A stretch of 64,000 nt of DNA from Chromohalobacter marismortui (lineage in GTDB: Bacteria > Pseudomonadota > Gammaproteobacteria > Pseudomonadales > Halomonadaceae): contig NZ_SOBR01000010.1 of assembly GCF_004364315.1 (NCBI RefSeq), forward strand, positions 30,706 through 94,705. The letters are read 5' to 3'. Shown here piece after piece: positions 43,091 to 56,990 of this stretch (within the stretch, counting starts at the first letter, position 1; the number at the start of each line of letters is the position of its first letter). The notes under the pieces are model-generated. The model was not told the DNA's origin. It searched no databases and was given only the letters and a program-made list of their open reading frames with translations. Made by a program: the position numbers and the translations under genes.

Positions 43091-44524
43091 TCAGGTCGTG
43101 GCCATGAGCCGCACCCACTCGATCATCGGCGCGGGATAGACACCCAACAGCACGACCAGGGCCGCCAACGCCAGCACTACCACGCCACCGGCGCGCTGTG
43201 CCCAGTCCGTGGTAGCGTCACGCCGCTGCATGCCTGGTTCGGGCAGAAACAGCGTCACCATCACGCGCAGATAGTAGTAAAGCCCGATGGCGCTCCCCGC
43301 TACCACGGCGCCGACCAACCACCAGCGACTGGCTTCGACCCCCACCGCGACGATGTAGAACTTGCCGATAAAACCGGCCGTAAAGGGAATCCCCGCCAGC
43401 GACAGCATCATGACCGTCAGCACAGCGGTCAGATAGGGGCGCCGCCAGAACAAGCCCCGATAATGATGCAGACGACTGGCATCGGCGCCGCCGTAAGGGC
43501 TCGACAGCAACGTCACTACGCCGAACGCGCCCAGCGTCGTCACCACGTAGGTCACCAGATAGAGGCCTGCGGTCTCCACCGCCAGACCGTCGTTGATCAC
43601 CAACGCCACCAGCAAATAGCCAAAATGCGCAATCGAGGAATAGCCCAGCAGGCGCTTGAGGTCCTGCTGCATCAACGCCAGCAGGTTGCCGACCAGCATC
43701 GTCACGAAGGCGAGTACGGCGAGCAGGCTGTGGAACCAGGCATCCTGGGCCGCCGGGGCGGATTGCAGCAGGCGCAGCAAGACTATCAACACCGCCACCT
43801 TGCTGGCCGACGCCAGGAAGGTGGCCGCCGGGGCGGGACTGCCTTCATAGACGTCCGGCGTCCAGAGATGGAACGGCACGATGGACAGCTTGAAACCCAG
43901 ACCAATGAGCATCATGCCCATGCCGGCCAGCAGCCACCCATCGCCGCCTGCCGAGGCCAGTGCCCCGCCCAGTCCGGCAAAATCGAGGTGCCCGGTACGC
44001 GCATACAGCAGCGCCATGCCGAACAGCAAGAAGGCGGAGGCCCCCGCGGAAAGCACCATGTACTTGATGCCCGCTTCCAGTGCCCCACGTTCACGGTAGG
44101 TATAGGCCAACATGCCATAAAGCGGCATCGACAACAGTTCCAGGCCGAAGAACAACGCGGCCAAGTGACGACTGCTGACCAGAGCGATCCCGCCAGCGGC
44201 AGCACATAACAGCAGCAGGTAGTACTCCTCGCGTGGACCGCGCGCGCCTTCGAGGTAAGCATGGCCCAGGGTGGCGCAGGCCAGCGTAGCGACGAGAATC
44301 AGCACACCACCGAAGATCGACAGGCCATCCACCGTCATCAGCGACGTCACGTCATGTGGTGCCTGCCACCAGGCCACAAGCTGGGCCGCCAGCGCCAGGT
44401 TGAGACCGATCACGGTCAACGTGGCCGTCAGGTCATAACACCGACGCCACGCAATGGTCAGCATGACGACGATGGCCGTGGCGCAGACGAGGATCAATGG
44501 TGAAAGAGCAAGCAGCGACGTCAT
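43091..44524 (-). CDS. nuoN: NADH-quinone oxidoreductase subunit N
   Basis: Membrane-arm, antiporter-like subunit of complex I that pumps protons. The 477-residue protein has about 14 helices and the conserved TM7/TM8 segments, including the LGFKLSIVPFHLWTPDVYEGSPAP motif containing the essential Lys. It is the last gene of the nuo operon and overlaps nuoM by 4 bp. The downstream side is only 31 bp from the convergent EEP gene. Confidence 0.97.
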   Translation of the reverse strand: MTSLLALSPLILVCATAIVVMLTIAWRRCYDLTATLTVIGLNLALAAQLVAWWQAPHDVTSLMTVDGLSIFGGVLILVATLACATLGHAYLEGARGPREEYYLLLLCAAAGGIALVSSRHLAALFFGLELLSMPLYGMLAYTYRERGALEAGIKYMVLSAGASAFLLFGMALLYARTGHLDFAGLGGALASAGGDGWLLAGMGMMLIGLGFKLSIVPFHLWTPDVYEGSPAPAATFLASASKVAVLIVLLRLLQSAPAAQDAWFHSLLAVLAFVTMLVGNLLALMQQDLKRLLGYSSIAHFGYLLVALVINDGLAVETAGLYLVTYVVTTLGAFGVVTLLSSPYGGADASRLHHYRGLFWRRPYLTAVLTVMMLSLAGIPFTAGFIGKFYIVAVGVEASRWWLVGAVVAGSAIGLYYYLRVMVTLFLPEPGMQRRDATTDWAQRAGGVVVLALAALVVLLGVYPAPMIEWVRLMATT

Positions 44525-46062
44525 GGCGTCTCCTCAGGCATGGCAGGCGTTTCTTCCAGCGTCATGATGCGCTCAACGTTTTGCATCGCCGCCTCCGAGG
44601 TATCCAGCAATGGGCCGGGATAGAGACCGACCCACAATACCAGGACCAGCAGGCCGAGCATCATCACGGTTTCGCGGACATCGAGCCCACCCAGCGGCGT
44701 GTCTTCCTTGGCCGGGCCGAAGTAGACGCGTTGCATGATGAAGAGCGAATAGATCGCCGCCAGTACGAAACCACCACTGGCGACCACGACCACCCAGGGC
44801 CAGGTACCGAAGGTGCCAAACAGCACCAGGAACTCTCCCACGAAATTGGCCGTCCCCGGGATGCCCATCGAGGCCGCCACGAAGCACAGCGCAATCCCCG
44901 GCAGGCCCTTGATGCGGCCCCACAGGCCACCCATCAGGCGCATGTCGCGGGTATGCAGACGCTCGTAGAGCTGGCCACTGATAATGAATAGCCCGGAAGC
45001 CGAGAAGGCATGGGCCACCATCAGCACTACCACACCCTGCAGCGCCAGCTCGGTGCCACTGTAGATGCCGATCAACACGAACCCCATGTGGGAAATGCTG
45101 GAATAGGCCACCAGACGTTTCAGGTCCTGCTGACCACAGGCCAGTATCGCGCCGTAGAAGATCCCCAGAATGCCAAGCCCCATCGCGATCGGCGCGAAAG
45201 CCTGGGAGGCCTCGGGAAACAGCGGCAAGGCGAAACGCAGCATGCCGTAGGCAGCGGTCTTGAGCAGGATTCCCGCCAGGTCGACACTGCCTGCGGTAGG
45301 CGCCTGAGCATGCGCGTCGGGCAGCCATCCATGCAGCGGCACCACCGGCATCTTGACCGCGAAGGCGATGAAAAAGCCCAACATCAGCCACCATGCCATC
45401 TGCGGAGAGAGTTCATTCTGCGCCGTGTGGCGCAATGCTTCATAGCTGAAGCTGTATTCCCCGGTAGCGGCATGGTGCGCGAAGACCAAGCCGAGGATGG
45501 CCACCAGCATCAGCAGCCCGCTGGCCTGGGTATAGATGAAGAATTTCGTCGCCGCCTGAATCCGCGTGTTGCCCGTGGAACCGCTGTGGCCCCACAACGC
45601 GATCAGGAAGTACATGGGCACCAGCATCATCTCCCAGAAGAAGAAGAACAGGAACAAGTCGATGGCCAGGAAGACCCCCACCACACCGCCGAGAATCCAC
45701 AACAGGTTGAGGTGGAAAAAGCCGATGCGCCGCGAGATCTCATGCCACGAACACACCACCGCCAGTACCCCGAGCAGACCAGTGAGCGCGATCATGATCA
45801 GCGACAAGCCATCCAGCGCCAGGTGGACCTCGATCCCGAAGCGGGGAATCCAGTCCGCGCGCCACTCGAGAACCCAATCCGAGGCACCCTGCACGGCGTT
45901 CAAGCCGTAGTCGCCGTGCCACCAAACGCCCAGTACCAAGGCCAGTTCGAGCAGCATGGTGCCCAGGGCAATCCAGCGTGGCGGCTGCTCGCCGAAACGC
46001 TCGGCTTGCCAGCACAGCAACCCGCCGATGAAGGGAATCAGAATCAACCAGACAAGAGTCAT
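44521..46062 (-). CDS. nuoM: NADH-quinone oxidoreductase subunit M
   Basis: Antiporter-like proton-pumping subunit of 513 residues with about 14 helices. The conserved AVKMPVVPLHGWLPDAHAQAPTAGSV (broken-helix Lys and half-channel residues) and the KRLVAYSSISHMGFVLIGI segment are intact, as are the Glu and Lys residues used for proton transfer. It starts 77 bp after nuoL and overlaps nuoN by 4 bp. Confidence 0.97.
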   Translation of the reverse strand: MTLVWLILIPFIGGLLCWQAERFGEQPPRWIALGTMLLELALVLGVWWHGDYGLNAVQGASDWVLEWRADWIPRFGIEVHLALDGLSLIMIALTGLLGVLAVVCSWHEISRRIGFFHLNLLWILGGVVGVFLAIDLFLFFFFWEMMLVPMYFLIALWGHSGSTGNTRIQAATKFFIYTQASGLLMLVAILGLVFAHHAATGEYSFSYEALRHTAQNELSPQMAWWLMLGFFIAFAVKMPVVPLHGWLPDAHAQAPTAGSVDLAGILLKTAAYGMLRFALPLFPEASQAFAPIAMGLGILGIFYGAILACGQQDLKRLVAYSSISHMGFVLIGIYSGTELALQGVVVLMVAHAFSASGLFIISGQLYERLHTRDMRLMGGLWGRIKGLPGIALCFVAASMGIPGTANFVGEFLVLFGTFGTWPWVVVVASGGFVLAAIYSLFIMQRVYFGPAKEDTPLGGLDVRETVMMLGLLVLVLWVGLYPGPLLDTSEAAMQNVERIMTLEETPAMPEETP

Positions 46063-46139
46063 CAGCGCCGTGCCCCCTCAACTTGCCACGTTTGCCTGCT
46101 ATCCGCGCCACCGGTGTCTTGCTTCAAGTCGTACATCGC

Positions 46140-47989
<1,850 letters not shown>

Positions 47990-47993
<4 letters not shown>

Positions 47994-48298
47994 CCGCGCA
48001 ACCTGCTTGCCGCATCGATATCAAGGGTCTTGAAGCGCCGGTAGAGCTGTAACAACAGCGCCAACCCGACGCTTGCCTCGGCCGCCGCCAGGGTGATCAC
48101 CAGCAGGAACATCACCTGACCATCCGGCTGGCCCCAGCGCGTCCCCGCGACGATGAAGGCGAGCCCCGCCGCATTCATCATGATTTCCAGGCTCATCAGC
48201 ACGAACAGCATGTTGCGACGCACCATCAGCCCCGCCAGCCCCAGCGCGAAAAGGATCGACGCCAGGATCAGGCCGTGTTCCATGGGAACGCCATTCAT
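47990..48298 (-). CDS. nuoK: NADH-quinone oxidoreductase subunit K
   Basis: A 102-residue, three-helix membrane subunit. The conserved glutamates in [14 protein letters not shown] and [18 protein letters not shown], both needed for proton translocation in E. coli, are present. It overlaps nuoJ upstream and nuoL downstream by 4 bp each. Confidence 0.97.
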
Positions 48299-48906
48299 CG
48301 TGAACTCTCCTCGCTTGAGGTATCATGGCCGAGCGAGCGCTCGCTCGCAGCGCGTCCGCGGCCATCCGCAGTGCGTTTGCTCGGCACCTGACGGACGGCA
48401 CGCGCCTCTTCCTGCGTCTCTCCGCGCCCCAGATGAGACGCCACCACCAGCGCCGCCAACAACAGCATCGCGGCGAGCTCGACGACGATCAGGTAAGGCC
48501 CGAACAGCAACGAGCCCACGGCCTTGGCCGTCAGTGTATCGCCGTGGATACGACCATCCACGTCGGCCCCGATCAGCGTCGCCAACAGCACCAGCAGCAA
48601 GACACCGCTCAGCACCGCCGGCCCCAGCCAAGTACGCAAGCGCAGCCAGGTACGCTCCTGCTGCGCGGTCGACTCGCCGAGGTTGAGCATCATCACCACG
48701 AACACGAACAGCACCATGATCGCGCCAGCGTAAACGATGATTTCCAGCGCTCCGGCGAAAGGCGCCCCCAGCGCAAAGAACACCATCGCCACCGCGATCA
48801 GCGAGACGATCAGGTAAAGCAAGGCATGTACCGGGTGCCGCCCGGTGACCACCCCAAGCGTCGCGAGCACGGCAACCACGGCGCTGAGATAGAAGGCGAT
48901 TTCCAT
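48295..48906 (-). CDS. nuoJ: NADH-quinone oxidoreductase subunit J
   Basis: A 203-residue, five-helix membrane subunit with the conserved [28 protein letters not shown] stretch around the pi-bulge helix TM3. The C-terminal 35 residues are a hydrophilic, charged tail longer than in E. coli. It overlaps nuoK by 4 bp and lies 19 bp downstream of nuoI. Confidence 0.96.
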   Translation of the reverse strand: MEIAFYLSAVVAVLATLGVVTGRHPVHALLYLIVSLIAVAMVFFALGAPFAGALEIIVYAGAIMVLFVFVVMMLNLGESTAQQERTWLRLRTWLGPAVLSGVLLLVLLATLIGADVDGRIHGDTLTAKAVGSLLFGPYLIVVELAAMLLLAALVVASHLGRGETQEEARAVRQVPSKRTADGRGRAASERSLGHDTSSEESSR

Positions 48907-48925
48907 GGTGTCTCCCTCGTCCTGA

Positions 48926-49468
48926 TCAGGGCATCAACGACTTGACGTTGATCGGCTCGGCTTCGTTCTGCGCCTCGCCCTTGTCTTTTCCGGCGACCGA
49001 CAGCCCGGCCACGCGATAAAAGTTGTAGTTATGGTCCTTGCCCGGCCCGGAGATCAGCAGATCTTCTTTCTCGTAGACCAGTTCCTGGCGTCGAAACTCG
49101 CTCATCTCGAAATCCGGCGTGAGCTGAATCGCCGACGTCGGGCAGGCTTCCTCGCACAGTCCGCAAAAGATGCAGCGCGAAAAGTTGATACGGAAGAATT
49201 CCGGATACCAGCGGCCATCGTCACGCTCGCCCTTCTGCAGCGAGATGCACGCCACCGGGCACGCTACGGCACACAGATTGCACGCCACGCAACGCTCTTC
49301 ACCGTCGGGGTCACGGGTCAGCACGATGCGTCCGCGATAGCGCGGCGACAGATAGACCGGCTCTTCCGGATACTGCAGGGTCTCGCGCTTGCGGAAGGCA
49401 TGCATGAACACCATGCCCAGCGTCCGCAGCTGCGACCAAGTCCCCGCGAGCAGTGATTTAATCGTCAC
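48926..49468 (-). CDS. nuoI: NADH-quinone oxidoreductase subunit I
   Basis: A 180-residue peripheral-arm subunit with two 4Fe-4S clusters (N6a and N6b): C60, C63, C66 with C109, and C99, C102, C105 with C70, in the paired motifs [12 protein letters not shown] and [12 protein letters not shown]. It passes electrons from NuoG to the N2 cluster of NuoB. It lies 21 bp after nuoH and 19 bp before nuoJ. Confidence 0.98.
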   Translation of the reverse strand: MTIKSLLAGTWSQLRTLGMVFMHAFRKRETLQYPEEPVYLSPRYRGRIVLTRDPDGEERCVACNLCAVACPVACISLQKGERDDGRWYPEFFRINFSRCIFCGLCEEACPTSAIQLTPDFEMSEFRRQELVYEKEDLLISGPGKDHNYNFYRVAGLSVAGKDKGEAQNEAEPINVKSLMP

Positions 49469-49489
49469 GGTCTCCTCCAGTCTCGACGC

Positions 49490-50476
49490 TTAGCCACCGG
49501 CCGGGCTGAATACGAGAATCAGCGCGCCGGTCACCAGCAGGTTAATCAGGGTCAGTGGTAGACAAATCTTCCACCCGAAGCTCATCACCGCGTCATAGCG
49601 GGGACGCGGCAGAGCCGCGCGTAGCAGTACGAACAGGCCCACGAACACGGTGGTCTTGAGCAAGAACCAGACGATGGGCGGCAACCACGGGCCGTGCCAG
49701 CCACCCAGGAACAGGGTCACCAGCAGCGCGGATACCAGCACGATGCCGACATACTCGCCGATGAAGAACATGCCCCATTTCATCCCCGAGTACTCGACGT
49801 GATAGCCATCGGCCAGTTCCTGCTCGGCCTCGGGTTGATCGAACGGGTGACGGTGCGTCACGGCGATACCGGCGACCAGAAAGGTACAGAAGCCAAAGAA
49901 CTGCGGCACGATGAACCATACCGTTTCCTGCGCGGCGACGATCTCGCGCATATTGAACGAACCGGCCATGGCCACCACGCCCATCAGTGACAAGCCCATG
50001 AAGACTTCGTAGGAAAGCGTCTGCGCCGAGGCGCGCATCGCCCCCAACAAGGCGTACTTGTTGCCACTCGACCATCCGCCGAAAAGCACTGCATAGACGT
50101 TGATGCCCGCCATGGCGAAGAAGAAAAGCAAGCCGATGTGCAGGTCGGCCACCCCCCAACTGGGCGTGATGGGGATGATCATGAAGCTCAACAGCAATGA
50201 CGCCATGGCGATCGCCGGTGCCAGCACGAAGAAGGTACGATCGGCGAACGGCGGAATCCAATCCTCCTTGAAGAGGATCTTGAGCATATCGGCGAGGATC
50301 TGCAGCACCCCGAACGGCCCGACGCGGTTGGGGCCGTGGCGATCCTGCCAGAGGCCCAACAGGCGCCGTTCCACCATGGTCAGCAACGCCCCTGCGCCTA
50401 CCGCAGCGAGCAGGATCACCAGTGATTGAAACAGCGCGAATGCGATCGCCTCGACCTGTGGCGTCCACCAGCTCAT
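49490..50476 (-). CDS. nuoH: NADH-quinone oxidoreductase subunit H
   Basis: A 328-residue membrane subunit (eight helices) that forms the quinone entry path together with NuoB and NuoD. Conserved regions include [32 protein letters not shown] and the acidic loop [26 protein letters not shown]. The ATG overlaps the nuoG stop by 4 bp; an upstream extension of 11 codons in the same frame is ignored. Confidence 0.97.
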   Translation of the reverse strand: MSWWTPQVEAIAFALFQSLVILLAAVGAGALLTMVERRLLGLWQDRHGPNRVGPFGVLQILADMLKILFKEDWIPPFADRTFFVLAPAIAMASLLLSFMIIPITPSWGVADLHIGLLFFFAMAGINVYAVLFGGWSSGNKYALLGAMRASAQTLSYEVFMGLSLMGVVAMAGSFNMREIVAAQETVWFIVPQFFGFCTFLVAGIAVTHRHPFDQPEAEQELADGYHVEYSGMKWGMFFIGEYVGIVLVSALLVTLFLGGWHGPWLPPIVWFLLKTTVFVGLFVLLRAALPRPRYDAVMSFGWKICLPLTLINLLVTGALILVFSPAGG

Positions 50477-53235
50477 GCGCTCACCTCCTGACGTTCGAGA
50501 TGGGCCCACTCAGGCGCGGCCAAGGACAGCCCCGACTGATCCGGTACGCCGATTACGCCGTCGGGCCATGCCTCGCTGACCGCCACCGGCAACGTGAGCC
50601 GCCGCTCGCCCAGGTGGAGCGTCAACGGGGCGCCCGGCGACATCCGCAACCGCTCGGCGGTCCCACGCGATACGGTAAAACGTGTCTCGGCCATGCGCGC
50701 CTGGATCGGCTCGGCCCGCGCCGAGGTCTCATCGCCCCCGAACAAACGCGCCTGCGGCACCGCCAGCCATTGCGCGTCACGCGCGACGAAGCGGGGCGGC
50801 AACGTTCGGGCATAGTCATAATCCCCGGGTAACGGTCCCAGCAACCGCACGCCGGGGTCACCGGCCCGCAAGTGCCCCCCGACCTCATCCTGGAACTTGT
50901 TCCAGGCTTGCGGGGAGTTCCAGCCCGGCGCCCAGGCAAAGGCCACTTCGCGACGGGGTTCGGCATATCCCGCGTAGCCTTCCATGGAGAATGCGAACGG
51001 CGTATCGGGGTCCTGCGGTGCCCGGGGCTCGCTGACATCGAGATTGGCACGCATCGCCGTACGGCCGCTGTAGCGATGGGGTTCGCGTGCCAGGCGCAAC
51101 CCATGCACGCGATAAGCGGCGCTCAAACCGGCATCACCGGCCGGCGCCAGCGCCGGATACGTCTCGGCCACGTCCCACGTCACCTCGTCCAGCGTAAGCG
51201 GCGTGACTGCCTGGCGTTCGACGCTGGCCTTGAGCGCATTGAGCCACCGCCAGCTCTCGCGGATGCGTGTTTCAGGGCGGATATAACTGGGGTCGAAGAC
51301 TTGATAGAAACGCTGGGCACGCCCCTCCAGGCTGATCAGCGTGCCATCGCTCTCGGCAAAGCTCGCCGCCGGGAGGCCGACATCCGCCCGGTCCCAGGTC
51401 GCGGTGCGCTGATGATCGAGCGTGACGATGCAGTTGGCGCGTTGCAAAGCGGCATCGGCCTGACCCGCATCGACCCGGGCGTACAGATCATTCTCGAGGA
51501 TCACCACGCCATCGGCCTCGCCACTGGTCAAGCATTCCAGAGCCCAATCCAGCGATTGCCCACCGAGCAACGACAGGCCGGTGCTGTTGGCCTCACGACG
51601 CACCAGCGATAGCGCCCCGGGGCGTGTCCGCCGCGCCAGGGCACACGCCACATTACCGGCTGCCTCGAGCACCGCTGGCGTCCCCAGCGACCCTCCCGAA
51701 ACCACCAGCGGACGCTGGGCCGCCAGCAAGGCCTCGGCGATGCGCTGGGCCAGCCCTGTGGTCGCGTCGTCGAGCGCCTCCGGGCACGGTGCCTCGGGGT
51801 CGATGTAGTGCGCCACGGCGAAACCCAGCCGCGCGATGTCGTCGGGCGCGGCATGGTAGGTCTGCTCCGCCAATGCGTCCAGCTCGGTCGCATCCAGCGT
51901 GGCCAGGAAAAAAGGATGATGCGCTTCTTGCGCCAGCGTCTTCACCGCCTCGGCGTTCCAGGAAGGAATGCCGCGCTCGGCGGCCAGCGCCTCGCCCTTG
52001 GCGTTGACCGCCTGACGAATGGCCAGCGCCATGCGCGCGGCGCTATTGATGAGGTCCTCGCCGAGCACCAGCACCGCATCGCAACGTTCGATCTCGCGCA
52101 GGCTCGGCGACGGCAGGCCGCTGCGAGTATTGAGTTCGTTCATGCGCACCAGCAACTCGAGCTCACGCGCCCCAATACCGGTGGAGAAGTTGGCGTCCCC
52201 CACCAGCGTGCGCAGCATATGATTGCTTTCCAGGCTGGCCCGCGGCGAGCCGATGCCGATCACGCGGCGCGCGTTGCGTAACCCATCGGCGGCACGGTCG
52301 AGCGCATCGTCGATTTCCAGACTGATGGTGCCACCCACCACGCCGGCCGCGCCGGCCCCCGCATCGACGCGCTGGCGTTCGCGCCACTCCGGCACTCGGG
52401 GGCGATCCTCGCGGTTCACGTAGCCATAGCCGAAACGCCCGCGGTCGCAGAGAAAGTAGTGATTCACTTCACCATGATAGCGATTCTCGATACGCCGGAT
52501 ATCGCCATAGCGCTCGCCGGGACTGATATTGCAGCCCACCGCGCACTGATGGCAGACGCTGGGCGCGAACTGCAAGTCCCACTTGCGGGTATAATGTTCG
52601 GAATGCGTCTGATCGGTGAAGACCCCGGTCGGGCACACCTCGGTGAGATTGCCGGAGAAAGGACTTTCCAGCGTGCCTTCCTGAAAGCGCCCGAAATAGA
52701 CGTTGTCGTGTGCGCCGAAGGCACCCAGATCACCGCCCCCGGCATAATCGTTGTAAAAGCGCACGCAGCGGTAGCAGGTGATACAGCGATTCATCTCATG
52801 GCCGATGAAGGGCCCCAGGTCCTGGTTCTGGTGGGTACGCTTGCGGAACCGGTAACGGCGACTGTCATGGCCGGTCATCACCGTCATGTCCTGCAAATGA
52901 CAGTGGCCGCCCTCCTCGCAGACCGGGCAGTCATGCGGGTGGTTGATCATCAACCATTCGATGACGTTGGCGCGAAACGCCTTGGCTTCATCATCCTCGA
53001 TGGAGATGTAGGCATCATCCTGCACGGGCGCCATGCACGACATCACCAGCATGCCCTGGTGGTCATCGGCGTCCTTGTACTGCTTGACCGCGCACTGGCG
53101 GCAGGCACCCACGCTGCCCATGGCCGGGTGCCAGCAGAAATAGGGGATATCCAGCCCCAGCGACAGGCAAGCGTGCAGCAGGTTGTCGGCGCCGTCGACC
53201 TCGTAATCACGGCCATCCACGTGAATCGTTGCCAT
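50473..53235 (-). CDS. nuoG: NADH-quinone oxidoreductase subunit G
   Basis: A 920-residue peripheral-arm subunit. N-terminal 2Fe-2S cluster N1b uses C34, C45, C48 and C67; the His-Cys3 cluster follows in [15 protein letters not shown]; then 4Fe-4S N4 in [11 protein letters not shown]. The N7 ligands are also present (VCHQCAVGC and LCDRGRFG), as in E. coli and Thermus but missing in many bacteria. A long molybdopterin-oxidoreductase-like domain follows. GAGGAG precedes the ATG ([15 protein letters not shown]); the frame runs 53 codons further without similarity. Confidence 0.97.
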   Translation of the reverse strand: MATIHVDGRDYEVDGADNLLHACLSLGLDIPYFCWHPAMGSVGACRQCAVKQYKDADDHQGMLVMSCMAPVQDDAYISIEDDEAKAFRANVIEWLMINHPHDCPVCEEGGHCHLQDMTVMTGHDSRRYRFRKRTHQNQDLGPFIGHEMNRCITCYRCVRFYNDYAGGGDLGAFGAHDNVYFGRFQEGTLESPFSGNLTEVCPTGVFTDQTHSEHYTRKWDLQFAPSVCHQCAVGCNISPGERYGDIRRIENRYHGEVNHYFLCDRGRFGYGYVNREDRPRVPEWRERQRVDAGAGAAGVVGGTISLEIDDALDRAADGLRNARRVIGIGSPRASLESNHMLRTLVGDANFSTGIGARELELLVRMNELNTRSGLPSPSLREIERCDAVLVLGEDLINSAARMALAIRQAVNAKGEALAAERGIPSWNAEAVKTLAQEAHHPFFLATLDATELDALAEQTYHAAPDDIARLGFAVAHYIDPEAPCPEALDDATTGLAQRIAEALLAAQRPLVVSGGSLGTPAVLEAAGNVACALARRTRPGALSLVRREANSTGLSLLGGQSLDWALECLTSGEADGVVILENDLYARVDAGQADAALQRANCIVTLDHQRTATWDRADVGLPAASFAESDGTLISLEGRAQRFYQVFDPSYIRPETRIRESWRWLNALKASVERQAVTPLTLDEVTWDVAETYPALAPAGDAGLSAAYRVHGLRLAREPHRYSGRTAMRANLDVSEPRAPQDPDTPFAFSMEGYAGYAEPRREVAFAWAPGWNSPQAWNKFQDEVGGHLRAGDPGVRLLGPLPGDYDYARTLPPRFVARDAQWLAVPQARLFGGDETSARAEPIQARMAETRFTVSRGTAERLRMSPGAPLTLHLGERRLTLPVAVSEAWPDGVIGVPDQSGLSLAAPEWAHLERQEVSA

Positions 53236-53269
53236 TATTGCTCCTCGCCCGTCGTCATCGTCACGTCGT

Positions 53270-54610
53270 TCATACGCTACCCACCGGGATCGGGTCGGCA
53301 TGCGCCGCGCCCTGGCCGCGCGTGACGCCACGTTCGAATTCATCACGGAAATAGTGGATCGCCGACGCCAGCGGCATGGCCGCGCCCGGCGCATGGGCGC
53401 AGAAAGTGCGCCCCGGGCCCAGGTCTACCGCCAGCGACTCCAGCAAGTCGATATCGCCTCGCTCGCCCTCGCCAGCCTCCAGGGCCTGCAGGAGCTTGAC
53501 GCTCCACGGCAACCCATCGCGGCATGGCGTACACCAGCCGCAGGACTCGCGGGAGAAGAATTCCTCCAGGTTGCGCGCCAGCGACACCACGCTCTGATCG
53601 TCGGCCACCACCGCGATGAGCCCGGTGCCCAGACGACTGCCGGCCTTGCCGATGGTGTCGAAATCCAGTGCCAGCTCGAGATGCTCGGGCAGCAGAAAGC
53701 CCGTACTCCCGCCACCGGGCAGCCAGGTCTTGAGCGTATGGCCATCGCGCATGCCGCCGGCCCGCTCGAGTAGCTCGTTGCCCGTGGTGCCCATGGGCAA
53801 CTCCCACAGGCCGGGCCGCTTGACCTTGCCGGAGACGCCGTACAGCTTGGTCCCCCCATCGCCGCTCTTGCCCTGGGACAGGCCCTGATACCAATCCGCG
53901 CCATGCAGCACGACGGACGGCACGTTACACAGCGTCTCGACGTTATTGACCACGGTGGGCTTGCCCCAGGCGCCGCTTTGCCCGGGAAAGGGCGGCTTGG
54001 CCCGAGGGTTGGCACGTTTGCCCTCCAGCGAATTGATCAGCGCGGTTTCCTCGCCGCAGATATAGCGCCCGGCGCCGGTATGCAGCGCAATATCGAAATC
54101 CCAACCGCTACCGGCCACGTCACGGCCCAGCCAGCCGGCGGCACGGGCCTCGTCCAGGGCGCGTTGCACCGTGCGCGCGGCGTCGACGTATTCGCCGCGC
54201 ATGAAGATATAGCCCTGATAGGCATTGTTGGCGAAGCCGGCCAGGATCATGCCCTCGATGAGTAGATGCGGCTGCTGCTCGAGCAACAGGCGATCCTTGA
54301 AGGTGCCGGGCTCCATTTCGTCGGCGTTGCACACGATATAGCCGCGTGGGATGCCTTCACCCTGCATGGTCAGGCTCCACTTGAGCCCGGCGGAGAAACC
54401 GCCGCCGCCGCGCCCGCGCAGGTTGGCGGTCTTGAGTTCCTCGATCAGCGTCTTCGAACTCAGATCGCGAAAGGCCCGCTCGACGCTGGCGTAGCCCTGC
54501 TGCTCGCGATAGTCGTCGAGCATCACCGGCGTGCCGTCGTCGTTGAGCCGAAAGGTCAACGGATGCGTTTCGGGGCGGCGTTCGTCGCGGTCTTGCAGAA
54601 TCCGGCTCAT
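53270..54610 (-). CDS. nuoF: NADH-quinone oxidoreductase subunit F
   Basis: A 446-residue subunit that binds NADH and FMN. The glycine-rich [16 protein letters not shown] (65-80), [19 protein letters not shown] in the FMN region, and the N3 4Fe-4S ligands [12 protein letters not shown] with a fourth Cys in [11 protein letters not shown] are all present. The ATG at 54610 gives the conserved length; 23 additional upstream codons overlap nuoE and are ignored. nuoG follows after 34 bp. Confidence 0.98.
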   Translation of the reverse strand: MSRILQDRDERRPETHPLTFRLNDDGTPVMLDDYREQQGYASVERAFRDLSSKTLIEELKTANLRGRGGGGFSAGLKWSLTMQGEGIPRGYIVCNADEMEPGTFKDRLLLEQQPHLLIEGMILAGFANNAYQGYIFMRGEYVDAARTVQRALDEARAAGWLGRDVAGSGWDFDIALHTGAGRYICGEETALINSLEGKRANPRAKPPFPGQSGAWGKPTVVNNVETLCNVPSVVLHGADWYQGLSQGKSGDGGTKLYGVSGKVKRPGLWELPMGTTGNELLERAGGMRDGHTLKTWLPGGGSTGFLLPEHLELALDFDTIGKAGSRLGTGLIAVVADDQSVVSLARNLEEFFSRESCGWCTPCRDGLPWSVKLLQALEAGEGERGDIDLLESLAVDLGPGRTFCAHAPGAAMPLASAIHYFRDEFERGVTRGQGAAHADPIPVGSV

Positions 54611-54626
54611 GCCTCGCTCTCCCAGT

Positions 54627-55142
54627 TCATGCGTACGCCTCCAGCAACGTAGGGATCTCCTCGGGCGCGACCGGCCCATGCGTATCGTCGCCGATCATCA
54701 ACGCCGGACCGCGATCGCAGGCGCCCAGGCAGCACACCGGCAGCAGCGTGAAACGGCCATCCGGCGTGGTCTGTCCGAAGCCGATCCCCAGATGCTCGAA
54801 AAAGGCATCACGCAACGCTTCGTAGTCGGTCAGAAAGCAGGAGCTGCTGTCGCACAGCAGGATCACATGACGCCCCACCGGCTGGCGAAAGATCAAACTA
54901 TAGAAGGTCGCCACACCCTCGACGCTGGCGGGGGATACGCCCAGCTCACGGGCGATGGCCTCGATGGCGGCGTCCGGCACCCAGCCATGGCGTTTCTGCA
55001 CGATCTTGAGCGCCTCGATGCTGGCCGCCTGTGGATGTGGATAATGATCGCGCTCATGGGCGATCGCCGCCCGATCCTCGTCGTGCAATACGAAACCGTC
55101 GGTGGCGATGGGCGCGGAGGTAGAAGTCGAAGCGTGTGTCAT
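54627..55142 (-). CDS. nuoE: NADH-quinone oxidoreductase subunit E
   Basis: A 171-residue thioredoxin-fold ferredoxin carrying the 2Fe-2S cluster N1a, with ligands C97, C102 (CDSSSC), C138 and C142 (CLGAC). It forms the NADH-dehydrogenase module together with NuoF. The start lies one base after the nuoCD stop, and nuoF starts 16 bp after it. Confidence 0.97.
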   Translation of the reverse strand: MTHASTSTSAPIATDGFVLHDEDRAAIAHERDHYPHPQAASIEALKIVQKRHGWVPDAAIEAIARELGVSPASVEGVATFYSLIFRQPVGRHVILLCDSSSCFLTDYEALRDAFFEHLGIGFGQTTPDGRFTLLPVCCLGACDRGPALMIGDDTHGPVAPEEIPTLLEAYA

Positions 55143-55143
55143 A

Positions 55144-56922
55144 TCAGCGGTCCACGTCGGCCATCACGAAATCGATGCTCCCCAGATGGGCGATCAAATC
55201 CGGCACCAGGGCACCGCGCACCGCCGCGGGGATCTGCTGAAGATGCGGGAAGCTGGGCGTGCGGATGCGCGTACGATAGCTCATGGTGTTGCCATCCGAG
55301 GTCAGGTAATAGCTGTTGATGCCCTTGGTCGCCTCGATCATCGACAGCGACTCGTTGGGCTTGAGCACCGGCCCCCAGGAGACCTGCAGGAAGTGCGTGA
55401 TCAGGGTTTCGATGTGCTGGAGCATCTTCTCCCGCGGCGGCGGCGTGGTCAGCGGATGATCGGCCTTGTAGTCGCCGGCCGGCATGTGATCGACGCACTG
55501 TTGAATGATGCGCAGGCTCTGACGCATTTCGTCGATGCGCAGCTGTCCGCGGTCGAAGGCATCACCGTTGGCACCCAGTGGCACCTCGAAATCGAAGTTC
55601 TCGTAGCCGGAATAAGGACGCTGCTTGCGCAGATCGAAGTCACAACCGGTGGCACGCAGGTTGGGGCCGGTGACGCCCCACTCGAGGGCCTCGCGGGTGG
55701 TGAACGCGGCCACCTGCTTGGTGCGCTCGCGGATGATGGCGTTTTCCATCATCGCGCGCTCATATTCGACGAGCCGTTTGGGCATCCAGTCGAGAAACCC
55801 CTGGACCAGCCTGTCCCACCCCTTGGGCAGATCGTGGGCGGTGCCGCCGATGCGGTACCAGGCCGGGTGCATGCGAAAGCCAGTGATGCCCTCGATGACC
55901 TCGTAGGCCTTCTGCCGGTCGGTAAAGGTGAAGAACACCGGCGTCATCGCGCCCAGATCCTGCAGGTAGGTCCCCAGAAACAGCAGGTGACTGTTGATGC
56001 GGAACATCTCCGCCATCATCACGCGAATGGTCTTGGCGCGGTCGGTGACCTGAATACCGGCGAGCTTTTCCACCGCCATCACATAGGGCAGGTTGTTCAT
56101 CACCCCGCCGGTATAGTCGATGCGGTCGGTATAGGGAATGTAGCTATGCCAGGACTGACGCTCGGCCATCTTCTCGGCGCCGCGGTGGTGGTAACCGATG
56201 TCGGGCACGCAATCGACCACGACCTCGCCGTCGAGCTGCAGGGCAATGCGGAAGGCACCATGCGCGGAGGGGTGATTGGGTCCCAGGTTGAGAAACATGT
56301 AGTCCGCGTTCTCGTCCTGACGCTTCATCCCCCAGGATTCGGGGTCGAAACGCAGCGCTTCCTGCTCGGTATCCTGGCCTTCCACGGTCAGCGTGTAGGG
56401 ATCGAACTCGGTGGCCCGCGCCGGATAATCCTTGCGCAGCGGGTGCCCGTTCCAGGTGGGCGGCATCAGCAAGCGCGTCAGGTGCGGGTGGCCTCGAAAA
56501 TCGATGCCGAACATGTCCCAGACTTCGCGCTCATACCAATTGGCATTGGGATACAACCCCGTGACACTGGGCACCTCGAGGTCACGCTCGGACAGCGCCA
56601 CCTTGAGCATGATGTCGCGGTTACGCGAGATCGACATCAACTGGTAGAAGACCGTGAAATCCGCAGCGGGCAGGTCTTCACGATGGCTACGCAGACGCTC
56701 GTCGATGGCATGCAGATCGAAGAGCATCTCGAAGGGCTCGGGCATGTCCCGCAGGAAACCGAGCACTTCGAGTAGATGCTCGCGGTCGAGCCACAGGACC
56801 GGCATGCCGGTGTACGTCGCTTGCTCGACGAACACGTGGTTGCCGAAGCGCGCAAATAACGCCTGGACCACCGGGTCATCGGCGTGCGGGTGATTGGCGT
56901 ATGGCGATTGAACTGCGCTCAT
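55144..56922 (-). CDS. nuoCD: NADH-quinone oxidoreductase fused subunit C/D
   Basis: A 592-residue fusion. The N-terminal about 200 residues are NuoC (30-kDa type, with [36 protein letters not shown]); the rest is NuoD (49-kDa type, NiFe-hydrogenase-like fold, with [12 protein letters not shown] and the quinone-site region). The C-D fusion is typical of gammaproteobacteria. nuoE follows after one base, and nuoB precedes it by 68 bp. Confidence 0.98.
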   Translation of the reverse strand: MSAVQSPYANHPHADDPVVQALFARFGNHVFVEQATYTGMPVLWLDREHLLEVLGFLRDMPEPFEMLFDLHAIDERLRSHREDLPAADFTVFYQLMSISRNRDIMLKVALSERDLEVPSVTGLYPNANWYEREVWDMFGIDFRGHPHLTRLLMPPTWNGHPLRKDYPARATEFDPYTLTVEGQDTEQEALRFDPESWGMKRQDENADYMFLNLGPNHPSAHGAFRIALQLDGEVVVDCVPDIGYHHRGAEKMAERQSWHSYIPYTDRIDYTGGVMNNLPYVMAVEKLAGIQVTDRAKTIRVMMAEMFRINSHLLFLGTYLQDLGAMTPVFFTFTDRQKAYEVIEGITGFRMHPAWYRIGGTAHDLPKGWDRLVQGFLDWMPKRLVEYERAMMENAIIRERTKQVAAFTTREALEWGVTGPNLRATGCDFDLRKQRPYSGYENFDFEVPLGANGDAFDRGQLRIDEMRQSLRIIQQCVDHMPAGDYKADHPLTTPPPREKMLQHIETLITHFLQVSWGPVLKPNESLSMIEATKGINSYYLTSDGNTMSYRTRIRTPSFPHLQQIPAAVRGALVPDLIAHLGSIDFVMADVDR

Positions 56923-56990
56923 GATCGGTTTTCATTCCCCCGGCAAGTGGATCGACTTCGTGCAACAGGCGACGGCATCAGGCACGGGGC

